Source: Herpetosiphonaceae bacterium (GTDB lineage Bacteria; Chloroflexota; Chloroflexia; Chloroflexales; Herpetosiphonaceae). From it: a stretch of DNA of 35,186 bases. The translations under genes and the position numbers were made by a program. Position 1 is the stretch's first letter. Every line of letters starts with the position of its first letter. The stretch is from the NCBI GenBank assembly GCA_013538855.1, contig JABXJS010000196.1, forward strand, positions 1-35,186, given 5' to 3'. The notes under the pieces are model-generated. The model was not told the DNA's origin. It saw nothing but the letters and a program-made list of their open reading frames with translations, and searched no databases. Of the stretch, positions 25,352-35,043 are shown in pieces.

Positions 25352-25446
25352 AACGCGCATCTCCTAGCAAAAAGCGCGGGACGATGCCCGCGCCTGCATG
25401 GTCTATCTATCTGTTTGGTGCTATCGAGCGTGTGGCTTGTTGGCAT
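25348..25446 (-). other. Candidate leader ORF (32 codons) ahead of tyrS
   Basis: An open frame begins with ATG at 25444-25446, one base after the predicted transcript start. It runs through the terminator hairpin, and its TGA overlaps the tyrS ATG (ATGA). It has no ribosome binding site and no tyrosine codons, and it uses AGA/AGG arginine codons. It could be a translated leader or chance. Confidence 0.2.
25369..25393 (-). terminator. Intrinsic terminator in the tyrS leader
   Basis: On the minus strand GCGCGGG pairs with CCCGCGC (25387-25393 and 25374-25380, six-base loop), followed at once by TTTTT (25369-25373). It stands between the likely tyrS promoter and the tyrS ribosome binding site, the position of an attenuator. 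It could also end the transcript of the STAS-domain gene upstream. Confidence 0.7.
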
Positions 25447-25453
25447 AGCGGCG

Positions 25454-25482
25454 ATATTAATCAGCCGCCGCGCATCTGTCAA
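25454..25482 (-). promoter_or_regulatory. tyrS: Promoter for tyrS
   Basis: A perfect TTGACA (25477-25482) and TAATAT (25454-25459) are separated by 17 bases on the minus strand. The predicted start is near 25447, giving a leader of about 95 bases. The promoter lies just past the stop of the STAS-domain gene. Confidence 0.6.
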
Positions 25483-25496
25483 GGCGTGCGCTGCGT

Positions 25497-27176
25497 TCAG
25501 CCCTGGTTGCGCCGCATCAGCAGCTCCAGTGCATACTGGATGCCGCTTTTCAGATCAGAGCGTGTATCGACGCTGCTGAGGTCAACATCGAGCATCAGCA
25601 GCGACTGGGCAATCTCCGGCCGCACGCCCACCAGCACCGAGTGCGTGCCTAGCAGCTGTGCGGCGCGCATCATCGTCAGCAGCGCCTCGGCCACCGCGCT
25701 ATCGATCAGTGGGACGCCGGTCACATCGATCAGCGCGATGCGCGCCCGATGCTCGTTGATGCCATCCATCAGGCTGCGGGCGAGCATGCCCGCCCGTGCG
25801 GCGTCGATCTCGCCGATCAGCGGCATGACGATAATGGCATCGTGCACCGCAACGACGGGCATCGACAGGCTGCGCACCGTCTCCTTGAGCTGCTCGCGCG
25901 CTGTCAGCGAATCCTGCAGCTCATCAAGGATGCGGTTGCGCTCGGTCAGGCTATGCTCTAGCTCGGCAGTGCGCTCGGCCACGCGCTGCTCCAGCTGCGC
26001 CTGATTCAGCCGCAGCTGCTCGGTCATGGTGTTGAACACACGCGAGAGCACGCCCAGCTCGTTGTGCGCGTGCACCGTGACCAGCTGGTCTAGCTCGCCC
26101 TCGGCGACGCGCCGCGCCCCGTCGGTCAGCGCGGCAATGGGCTTCGACAGATAGCTTGAGATCAGCAGCGCAAGCACGATCACCAGCGCCCCGATGCCAG
26201 CGGCAAAGCCCAGGCTATAGTTGGCGGCGCGCCGCGAGCCAGCGAAGGCCTCGGTGGCCTCGACCTCGGCAATCAGCCCGGCCTGTAGCTCGGGCACCCA
26301 GCGGTACACACCGAGCACCTGCTCCGGCGGCGACTGGTAGTTCATGTACACGCCCGAGCCGGCCTCGCCGCGCAGCGCCGCATCAATGCCCTGGCTGTGG
26401 TACGACTGATTGAGCGAGTAGCCCTCGAAGCGGCTTGGTGTCAGGAGATAGCTGCTCTCTAGGCTGACCAGATAGGTCTCGCCGCTTGCGCCCAGGCCCG
26501 AGCGCTCCAGCATCAGGTTTGCCAGCACCGTAAGATCGAGACGCCCGGCCAGCACGGCCACCACCTGATTAGAAGCGTCACGGATCGGCCGCGTCACCAC
26601 CATCGTCAGCTCGCCTGATCCAACGGCATAGTAGGGCGGTTGAATGAAACTGTCGGTGAGGCTCGCATCAAAGTAGGGCTGCGTGCGCACCACCTTGCCG
26701 ACCTGCACCGGCTCGGAGGAGGCGATGACCCGCCCTTCGGGAGTAAACAAAAATAGCTCGGTGAAGTTGAGGTTTGCGCCAGGGATGATGTCGTGCGCGC
26801 TGGCGACGCTGGTCAGCGCCGTGCTCACCAGCTGCTCAAGCTGCGGATCATCGGGGGTTTGTGTAAGATTGGCCAGCGATGCCTCAAACGGCCCGGTCGC
26901 CAGCACCTCGAGCACCAGCTGGCTGTCGCCAAGCCAGTGCTCGATCTGATTCGCCTTCAGCTGCGAGACCGACTGCAGCTGGTTGTACACATGATTGTAC
27001 GACTGGCGGCTGGTCAGCACGAGTGTCAGCAGCTCGACGCCGACCAGTGGCAGCAGGGCCACCAGCAGCAGCGTTAAGATCATACCCCAGCGAATCTGCT
27101 GCCAAATGGGCAGCGGCCCCAGCGGTTCACTCTCTGGGGCTGGATCGACAGCGGCGCTTGATTGGTTATTGGCCAT
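25497..27176 (-). CDS. Cache-HAMP-STAS membrane sensor (RsbR-like output)
   Basis: This 559-residue membrane sensor has TM1 at about 31-54, then an extracellular Cache-type double sensor domain (about 55-312). TM2 follows at 319-342, then a HAMP domain (343-395), a coiled coil (395-435) and a C-terminal STAS domain (437-550). The STAS domain resembles RsbR/RsbS-type antisigma antagonists: LIDVTGVPLIDSAVAEALL carries Thr486 at the phosphorylated position of stressosome proteins. There is no kinase or methyl-accepting region, so output is probably by partner switching with proteins encoded elsewhere. ATG at 27174-27176 overlaps the end of the substrate-binding lipoprotein gene by 11 bases, which implies coupled translation and a functional pair. 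Confidence 0.85.
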   Translation of the reverse strand: MANNQSSAAVDPAPESEPLGPLPIWQQIRWGMILTLLLVALLPLVGVELLTLVLTSRQSYNHVYNQLQSVSQLKANQIEHWLGDSQLVLEVLATGPFEASLANLTQTPDDPQLEQLVSTALTSVASAHDIIPGANLNFTELFLFTPEGRVIASSEPVQVGKVVRTQPYFDASLTDSFIQPPYYAVGSGELTMVVTRPIRDASNQVVAVLAGRLDLTVLANLMLERSGLGASGETYLVSLESSYLLTPSRFEGYSLNQSYHSQGIDAALRGEAGSGVYMNYQSPPEQVLGVYRWVPELQAGLIAEVEATEAFAGSRRAANYSLGFAAGIGALVIVLALLISSYLSKPIAALTDGARRVAEGELDQLVTVHAHNELGVLSRVFNTMTEQLRLNQAQLEQRVAERTAELEHSLTERNRILDELQDSLTAREQLKETVRSLSMPVVAVHDAIIVMPLIGEIDAARAGMLARSLMDGINEHRARIALIDVTGVPLIDSAVAEALLTMMRAAQLLGTHSVLVGVRPEIAQSLLMLDVDLSSVDTRSDLKSGIQYALELLMRRNQG

Positions 27177-28224
27177 ACACAGAGTTCAGAAACGTTAGCG
27201 TATACGCCTTGGCAACGTCTAACGGCTTATCGATCAACTTCTGGCTGAGCAGCACTTGCTCGGTGTTGTCCCAGATCTTAGCGTTCATCATGCCCGGCTG
27301 GCTGCCGGCTGGGCGAATCAGCGGCACCGATGCCAGCATACCCTCATCTTGGAGCGCTTGGATCGGCGGAGCCATGGTGGCACCGTAGGTTTCCACAACA
27401 TGCTTCGCTGCATCTTCAGGGTGATCGACGGCCCAGGTCAAGCCTTTGGTCAGCGCATTGATAAACGCCTGCACTGTCTCGGGATGCTCGGCAATCATCG
27501 ACTCGGTGGTAAAGATGACGTTGCTGTAGATATCGATGCTGTAGATATCGATGCCGTAGTCGCTCAGCAGCAGCACATTGACCGATGCATCGCGGGCGCG
27601 CGCCTGGGTTGCTTCGTGGGTGATAAATGCGTGCAGCACGTCAATTTTACCACTAAATAGATCATCAACGGACGACTGTGGCAGCACCGGCACCTCGGTG
27701 ATCGTCGCCGGATCAACCTGCTCGGACTCCAGCAGCGCGCGATAGCTGATATAGACCGTCGTGTCTGGCGGCGCGATGCCGATCGTCTTGCCTGCCAGAT
27801 CGGCCGGCTTGAGCACGTTGCTATCCTTCAGCGAGACCAGCGCGACTGGGCTGCGCTGATAGATCGCCGCGATGGCCACCAGCGGGCTGCCGGCCGCCCG
27901 CGCGCGCAGTAGCACATCCGCCCCGGCGATGCCAAACTCAGCGTTGCCACTTTGCACCTCAGTGACCGGATCGATATACGCGCCATCGGCGGTGATGCCA
28001 CCCTCTTTAATCGTGAGATCAAGCTTGTTCTGGCTAGCATAGCCCTGATTGAGCGCCTCGTATACACCAGCAAACTCGATGCTATGAAACCACGAGAGCT
28101 GAATCGAGGCGCTGGCCGGTGGCAGCTCCGGGGTAGCCGTAGGAGCAGCTGCGCCGCAGCCTGCCAGCACGAGACTAGCAAGCAGCCCAACAGTAAACAG
28201 TCGTGACCATACGCGATGAACCAT
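27166..28224 (-). CDS. NMT1/THI5-type substrate-binding lipoprotein
   Basis: This 352-residue extracytoplasmic binding protein belongs to the NMT1/ThiY/SsuA-like fold. The N-terminus has a lipoprotein signal peptide ending LVLAGC (lipobox cysteine near residue 23). A proline/alanine linker follows, then IQLSWFHSIEFAGVYEALNQG, the family's opening strand and helix, and the hinge motifs GNAEFGIAGADVLL and LAGKTIGI. Family members bind pyrimidine precursors, sulfonates or nitrate-like ligands; the ligand here is unknown. The frame is open from 28302, but ATG at 28222-28224 has AGAGGAG upstream and gives a proper signal peptide. No ABC permease or ATPase gene is nearby. It is followed, with overlap, by the Cache-HAMP-STAS sensor. 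Confidence 0.9.
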   Translation of the reverse strand: MVHRVWSRLFTVGLLASLVLAGCGAAAPTATPELPPASASIQLSWFHSIEFAGVYEALNQGYASQNKLDLTIKEGGITADGAYIDPVTEVQSGNAEFGIAGADVLLRARAAGSPLVAIAAIYQRSPVALVSLKDSNVLKPADLAGKTIGIAPPDTTVYISYRALLESEQVDPATITEVPVLPQSSVDDLFSGKIDVLHAFITHEATQARARDASVNVLLLSDYGIDIYSIDIYSNVIFTTESMIAEHPETVQAFINALTKGLTWAVDHPEDAAKHVVETYGATMAPPIQALQDEGMLASVPLIRPAGSQPGMMNAKIWDNTEQVLLSQKLIDKPLDVAKAYTLTFLNSVYGQ

Positions 28225-28269
28225 GTGCGCTCCTCTTTCAACATAACGAATTCTGGCCAAGCCTAACAG

Positions 28270-28282
28270 CAGCATAATGCTG
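28270..28282. promoter_or_regulatory. Palindrome upstream of the lipoprotein gene
   Basis: CAGCAT and ATGCTG flank a single A, a perfect 13-base palindrome about 46 bases upstream of the lipoprotein start. It could be an operator; nothing in the window identifies a regulator for it. Confidence 0.3.
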
Positions 28283-28494
28283 AACTGTGCGCTCAGCTCC
28301 ATAGTTCAAGCCAGCAACCCGTCTTCTCAGCAATGACAGCAACGACTCAAGCACGTGACGTTGCCACAGAGCACGCAGGTCCACGTGCAAGCCTGCGATG
28401 CTGATTGCGACCATATACCAACGCGCGTTCGAGCTGCCACACGGACAGGCACGTGCGGAACGTCGCCCCAAACGATGCCAGCCTGCACTGGCAC

Positions 28495-28700
28495 GACGGT
28501 GAACCGATATCGCTACCACCTGCTGGATACGCCGCTAGCGCGGCAGGGCTGGGGCGCAGCCCGAGGCCCCGGCCGGGTTCCAACGTTCACCTACATGACG
28601 GCGAACCGATATCGCTACCACATTCACGGTGGATACGCGCCATAGCGAGGCGGTTTGGGGCGCAGCCCCAAGCTCCCGGCAGGGTTCCTCACCTGCACCC
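28495..28700. repeat. Two tandem copies of a ~102-bp intergenic repeat
   Basis: Copies run from 28495 to 28596 and from 28597 to about 28700. Both start GACGG(T/C)GAACCGATATCGC and share a GGGGCGCAGCCC palindrome and a (C/G)GGGTTCC end. Length differences between copies and the lack of a conserved frame argue against coding. A related core occurs in the opposite orientation at about 32275-32320. Confidence 0.75.
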
Positions 28701-28798
28701 AAGATGTGGGATGTGCATGTCTAAACAATATGAGATAGGATGTACTGCTAGGTGCATTATTATAAAATAATTAAACAAATATTGAAATAGCCCAATAG

Positions 28799-28813
28799 CG
28801 GGATTATATCCCG
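28799..28813. promoter_or_regulatory. Inverted repeat upstream of the riboswitch promoter
   Basis: CGGGAT and ATCCCG flank TAT, 34 bases before the -35 of the methyl-cycle operon. It could be an operator or the remnant of a terminator. Confidence 0.3.
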
Positions 28814-28846
28814 GTACGAGGTTTAATGGTCATCTTGACCAGCTAT

Positions 28847-28875
28847 TTGTCACGGCTGAACGGGTATGCTATAAT
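28847..28875 (+). promoter_or_regulatory. Strong promoter of the methyl-cycle operon
   Basis: TTGTCA (28847-28852) and TATAAT (28870-28875) lie 17 bases apart, and the -10 is preceded by TGC. Transcription should start near 28882, about 22 bases before the riboswitch aptamer. Confidence 0.75.
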
Positions 28876-28903
28876 CGCTCTTCGGTATTAGGAAACAACA
28901 TGA

Positions 28904-29003
28904 GCTCATTGTGACGGGCGGAGGGACTGGCCCAACGAAGCCCGGCAACCCCACTCCGGTGGAAGGTGCCAAATCCTGCAGGTGTATCACCTGAAAAATG
29001 AGC
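28904..29003 (+). promoter_or_regulatory. SAM-I riboswitch aptamer
   Basis: The sequence has the conserved SAM-I (S-box) core: GGAGGGACTGGCCC, then GAAGCCCGGCAACC, then GGTGCCAAATCCTGCAG. P1 is closed by GCTCATT (28904-28910) and AATGAGC (28997-29003). SAM binding should stabilise P1 and let the terminator at 29015-29038 form. It controls mtnA and probably the whole run to metK, consistent with feedback by SAM. Confidence 0.95.
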
Positions 29004-29014
29004 CGTGACTCGGG

Positions 29015-29038
29015 CCTCTCGTTATGAGAGGTTTTTTT
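29015..29038 (+). terminator. Riboswitch expression-platform terminator
   Basis: CCTCTC (29015-29020) and GAGAGG (29026-29031) form a short stem followed by seven T residues (29032-29038), the standard off-switch of an S-box leader. The 3' arm also contains AGAGG, seven bases before an ATG at 29039. Confidence 0.88.
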
Positions 29039-29068
29039 ATGCAGCAGCGTAGTAGCGCAACTATGTGA
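29039..29068 (+). other. Candidate nine-codon ORF coupling the riboswitch to mtnA
   Basis: ATG at 29039 has an ideally placed AGAGG seven bases upstream, within the terminator arm. The frame runs nine codons to TGA at 29066-29068, which overlaps the mtnA ATG (TGATG). mtnA itself has no visible ribosome binding site, so it may be translated by re-initiation after this micro-ORF. Confidence 0.4.
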
Positions 29069-30138
29069 TGATAGACACAGCCTTACGTACAGTTTGGTGG
29101 GAAGATCAAGCCTGCCACTTAATTGATCAGACTCAGCTACCAACAGCATTCACCGTTGTGCGCTGTGAGCAGGTCGAAGCGGTCGCCCACGCCATTCGCT
29201 CAATGCAGGTCCGGGGTGCTCCGGCCATCGGGGTAACTGCCGCCTATGGCATGGCGCTCGCCGCACAGCAGAGCGACGCCAACACCAGCGTCGCCCTGCT
29301 AGCGGATCTGCGCCAAGCGCAAGCGCTGCTCAACGCAACGCGGCCCACCGCCATCAATCTGGCCTGGGCCACCGACCGCATGCTCACGCTCGCGCAGCAG
29401 CATGCCGCCAGCACACCTGCGGCCCTCCGCGATCTGCTGCTCGCAGAGGCCGAGCGCATCCGCGATGAAGACGAGGCGATGTGCCGTGCGATCGGCCGCC
29501 ATGGGGCCGCGCTGCTGCGCGAGCGCCACAACGTGCTCACCCACTGCAACGCTGGTGGGCTAGCGACGGCGGCCTATGGCACAGCGCTTGCGCCCATCCG
29601 CACCGCCTTCGCTGCTGGCACACCACTGCATGTCTATGTCGATGAGACACGCCCGTTCCTGCAAGGGGCGCGCCTGACCGCCTGGGAGCTACAGCAGGCC
29701 GGCATTCCGCTCACGCTGATCACCGACTCGATGGCTGGCCATTTTATGCAGCGCGGCCAGATCGACTGCATTATTGTTGGGGCTGACCGCATCGCCGCCA
29801 ATGGCGATGTGGCCAACAAGATCGGCACCTACACGCTGGCTGTGCTAGCCCAAGCGCACGCCATCCCGCTGTATGTGGCCGCGCCAACCTCAACAATCGA
29901 TCTCAACACCAGCGACGGCAGCGCCATCCCCATCGAGGAGCGCGCCGCCGCCGAGGTGACGCAGCTCGCTGGTCAGCAGCTGGCTCCAGCGGGCGTTATG
30001 GCGGCCCATCCGGCCTTTGATGTCACACCGCACCGCTTGATCAGCGCCATCATCACCGAGCAGGGCCTGGTGCAGCCGCCGTTCGCCAGCGGGCTGGCCC
30101 AGGCGGTGGCTCAGGCCGAGCAGGCACGCCAGCGATGA
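29068..30138 (+). CDS. mtnA: S-methyl-5-thioribose-1-phosphate isomerase
   Basis: MtnA converts methylthioribose-1-phosphate to methylthioribulose-1-phosphate in methionine salvage. The 356-residue product has the family signatures VRGAPAIGVTAAYG, THCNAGGLATAAYGTAL with the active-site cysteine, DETRPFLQGARLTAWEL, and GADRIAANGDVANKIGTYTLA with the catalytic aspartate. The SAM-I riboswitch directly upstream supports the role. The start is ATG at 29068 (a GTG one codon earlier is in frame); neither has a binding site, but the TGATG overlap with a micro-ORF suggests coupling. Its TGA overlaps the ATG of the next gene (ATGA). A downstream salvage kinase or dioxygenase is not seen here. Confidence 0.95.
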   Translation: MIDTALRTVWWEDQACHLIDQTQLPTAFTVVRCEQVEAVAHAIRSMQVRGAPAIGVTAAYGMALAAQQSDANTSVALLADLRQAQALLNATRPTAINLAWATDRMLTLAQQHAASTPAALRDLLLAEAERIRDEDEAMCRAIGRHGAALLRERHNVLTHCNAGGLATAAYGTALAPIRTAFAAGTPLHVYVDETRPFLQGARLTAWELQQAGIPLTLITDSMAGHFMQRGQIDCIIVGADRIAANGDVANKIGTYTLAVLAQAHAIPLYVAAPTSTIDLNTSDGSAIPIEERAAAEVTQLAGQQLAPAGVMAAHPAFDVTPHRLISAIITEQGLVQPPFASGLAQAVAQAEQARQR

Positions 30139-31148
30139 CCCTTCCGTTTGAGGCGAACTGCTATCCCATGGCCCCCTTTGACCTGCCCTATGCGCAGATC
30201 CAGGGCGCATGGGCCGCCCAGCGCCAAACAAACACGGTGGTCAAAACATGGCCCTTGCTGCCGCCAGAGCCGATCTGGCACCTAGCAGCCAGCGGCTTTC
30301 CTGGCCTCGCCGACGATGGCCTGACGGTTGTGCAGGCCGACTTTGAGCGCGAGCTTGAGCGCCACCAGCTGGCTTTTTTACAGTATGATTTGAGCTATAC
30401 TGCTGTGCCAAAGCTGCGGCAGGCCATCACCAAGCTGCACGAGCAGATCAGCGCTGCCACCCGTATGCAGGCGCTCATCATCGGCGTGTACGGCCCGGTT
30501 AGCCTCGGCCTCACGCTGGTCAACGAGCACCAAACGCCGCTGTGGCACGATCCGTTCATGCGCGAGGTGCTTGTCCAGCACCTGCACCTGCGCACCGCCT
30601 GGCTCGAACAGGCCTTTGGCGCGGTCGTCCCGGCCACCAGCATCTGTCTGCTAGAGCCATTCTGGGATAGCCTGCACAGCCCGTTTGTGACCACCGACGA
30701 GGCGGTCGGCATCCAGGCCCTGGCCGAGATCGGCCAGACGCTCCAGGCCACCTTGGGCCTGATGGCCACCGGCAGCGTCGACTGGCCAACAGTGCTCGCG
30801 ACCAATGTGCGCTTGATTATCTGTCAGCCCGAGCAGCGCAGTGCGCTCTTGGACTGTGGCACCTGTTTAAACGATTATTTTGAACGTGGCGGCATCGTCG
30901 CTTGGGCTATGCTTCCCACCACCGCCGCCACACTCGATCAGCTCGCCCTTGAGCCTCTTATGGACTCATGGGACACGCTGCTCAGGCAAGCGCTCGACAA
31001 CGATGTGTTGAACAGTCGCATGCTGAGCGGTTCGTTGCTCACCACCAATCCGGGCCTGCGCACGCAGACCACTGCAACCGCCGACCGTGTGCTCGGCGCG
31101 CTGGCAACGCTCTCTGAGCACATCCGGACGCGGTATAAGCTTTCGTAA
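30135..31148 (+). CDS. MetE/UROD-like protein lacking the metal-site residues
   Basis: The layout fits the uncharacterised UROD/MetE-like TIM-barrel family: GVYGPVSLGLTL (~117-127), LEPFWDSLHSPF (~173-184), a strand ending in SVDWPTVL, RGGIVAWAMLPT (~251-262) and SLLTTNPGL (~300-308). In the family as I remember it the metal-binding strand reads HCCxNTDW and a later loop has SCGL. Here these are MATGSVDW (210-217) and TTNPGL, so His and Cys ligands are absent. CGTC at 241-244 might replace them but lies elsewhere. At 337 residues it lacks the MetE N-terminal barrel. The start overlaps the mtnA stop (ATGA). Its operon suggests a role in methyl transfer or sensing, but canonical methionine synthase activity is unlikely. 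Confidence 0.72.
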   Translation: MTLPFEANCYPMAPFDLPYAQIQGAWAAQRQTNTVVKTWPLLPPEPIWHLAASGFPGLADDGLTVVQADFERELERHQLAFLQYDLSYTAVPKLRQAITKLHEQISAATRMQALIIGVYGPVSLGLTLVNEHQTPLWHDPFMREVLVQHLHLRTAWLEQAFGAVVPATSICLLEPFWDSLHSPFVTTDEAVGIQALAEIGQTLQATLGLMATGSVDWPTVLATNVRLIICQPEQRSALLDCGTCLNDYFERGGIVAWAMLPTTAATLDQLALEPLMDSWDTLLRQALDNDVLNSRMLSGSLLTTNPGLRTQTTATADRVLGALATLSEHIRTRYKLS

Positions 31149-31225
31149 CGGCGGATGACAGCGCTCATCCATTGGTTTTATTCCGGCGTCTCCAACGAGG
31201 CCCGGACTCAGAGCAGGAGACATCA

Positions 31226-32200
31226 GTGCGAATTGTAGTAACCGGGTCGATTGCCTATGATTACATCATGGTCTTTCCCGGCCAATTCAAAGACCACATC
31301 CTCGCCGATAAAGTTCACGTCCTCAGCGTGAGCTTCTTGGTCGATTCCATGAAGCGCATGCGCGGCGGCACTGGCCCCAATATCGCCTATAACCTCGCCT
31401 TGCTCGGCGAAACACCCTGCATCATGGGCACCGTCGGCCAGGACTTCGGCGAGTACCGCGCATGGCTGGAGCAGGCCGGCGTCGATACCAGCATGGTCAA
31501 GGTCATCGACAGCGATTTCACCGCGTCATGCTTTATCAATACCGACCTGTCAGACAATCAGATCACCGCCTTCTACCCAGGCGCGATGAGCCAGGCCCAT
31601 ACGCTCAAGCTCCATATCGATGGCATGCGCCCGGACTTCGTCGTGGTTGCCCCCAACGATCCAGCCGCCATGCAGCAGTACACCCGCGAGTGCCAGCAGC
31701 ACAACATCCCCTACATGTACGATCCCAGCATGCAGGCCCCGCGCATGAACGGCGAGGAGCTGCTGGAGGGCGCGCGCGGCGCAACTATGCTGATCGGCAA
31801 CGACTACGAGTTTGCTATGATGGCCGATAAAATCGGCTGCAGCGAGGATGAGCTGCACCGCCTTGTCCCACTCACCATCGTGACCAAGGGCGGCCAGGGC
31901 GCAAGCATCCACCTCAATGGCTCAACCATCGATGTGCCCGCCGCTAAAGCTGCTCAGGTTGTCGATCCCACTGGGGCCGGCGATGCGTTCCGCGCTGGCT
32001 TTGTGCGCGGCTACCTCGCGGGCCTGCCGCTGGAGATCACCGGCCGTATGGCCTGCCTTACCGCCTGCTATGCGATTGAGCAGCGCGGCACGCAGGAGCA
32101 CCACTACTCGCCCGCCGAGTTCATCGAGCGCTATGCCGAGAACTACGGCCCCTGCCCTGAGCTAGAGGTGCTGTTCCAAACCGTCGCCAGCCAGTCGTAG
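31226..32200 (+). CDS. PfkB-family kinase, probably adenosine kinase
   Basis: This 324-residue ribokinase-fold sugar/nucleoside kinase has the N-terminal glycine motif MRGGTGPNIAYNLALLG, and the C-terminal PfkB signature DPTGAGDAFRAGFVRGY supplies the catalytic aspartate and anion hole. TIVTKGGQGA precedes the ATP site. The frame is open from 31172, but GTG at 31226 has AGGAG six bases upstream and the product then begins RIVVTGSIAYD, normal for the family. It is followed by ahcY, whose reaction releases adenosine, so adenosine is the likely substrate; methylthioribose or another sugar is possible, given mtnA upstream. Leu and Ala codons ending in C are frequent, as in the two genes that follow. 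Confidence 0.82.
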   Translation: MRIVVTGSIAYDYIMVFPGQFKDHILADKVHVLSVSFLVDSMKRMRGGTGPNIAYNLALLGETPCIMGTVGQDFGEYRAWLEQAGVDTSMVKVIDSDFTASCFINTDLSDNQITAFYPGAMSQAHTLKLHIDGMRPDFVVVAPNDPAAMQQYTRECQQHNIPYMYDPSMQAPRMNGEELLEGARGATMLIGNDYEFAMMADKIGCSEDELHRLVPLTIVTKGGQGASIHLNGSTIDVPAAKAAQVVDPTGAGDAFRAGFVRGYLAGLPLEITGRMACLTACYAIEQRGTQEHHYSPAEFIERYAENYGPCPELEVLFQTVASQS

Positions 32201-32205
32201 CCGCT

Positions 32206-32234
32206 TTGTACGCGTAGATATAAACGTGTACGAT
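32206..32234 (+). promoter_or_regulatory. ahcY: Possible internal promoter before ahcY
   Basis: TTGTAC (32206-32211) and TACGAT (32229-32234) are 17 bases apart, directly after the kinase stop. Both boxes are imperfect. If real, ahcY and metK would also be transcribed independently of the riboswitch. Confidence 0.35.
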
Positions 32235-32243
32235 ACCGTTTAG

Positions 32244-33632
<1,389 letters not shown>

Positions 33633-33766
33633 ACCCCGCCCACTCTAGCTTGCGCTCATAGCTGAGATCGGCGGCGGGATCACCATGATCCCGCCGCTCC
33701 AACAGGACTTTAAATTGCTGCGTCGCTCGCTCATGCCGCAGCACGACACCATACAAGGAGCTTCCA

Positions 33767-34981
<1,215 letters not shown>

Positions 34982-35007
34982 CGCTTGATCATAGCCCACA
35001 CGCAACC

Positions 35008-35043
35008 ACGCGGCTGATTCTGACAAGTATGGATCAGCCGCGT
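35008..35043 (+). terminator. Terminator hairpin after metK
   Basis: ACGCGGCTGAT (35008-35018) and ATCAGCCGCGT (35033-35043) form a perfect 11-pair stem with a 14-base loop, followed by GTGCTTTA. It lies 27 bases past the metK stop. Beyond it, to the window end, I see nothing supportable. Confidence 0.7.

Larger units (their letters stand above)
28225..28846. other. Divergent intergenic region with repeats
   Basis: No gene is convincing here. The left part holds the upstream region of the lipoprotein gene, including a 13-base palindrome at 28270-28282. The middle holds two copies of a ~102-base repeat (28495-28700). The right part (28700-28846) is AT-rich and ends in an inverted repeat (28799-28813) before the riboswitch promoter. 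Confidence 0.6.

Noticed and set aside
25352-25496. T-box riboswitch before tyrS
   Set aside because: The leader is too short and lacks the conserved T-box sequence and a specifier-loop stem, although a terminator is present.
28355-28770. Open frames of 96 and 121 codons on the plus strand
   Set aside because: They cross the ~102-bp repeats and show repeat-derived low-complexity sequence without start signals.
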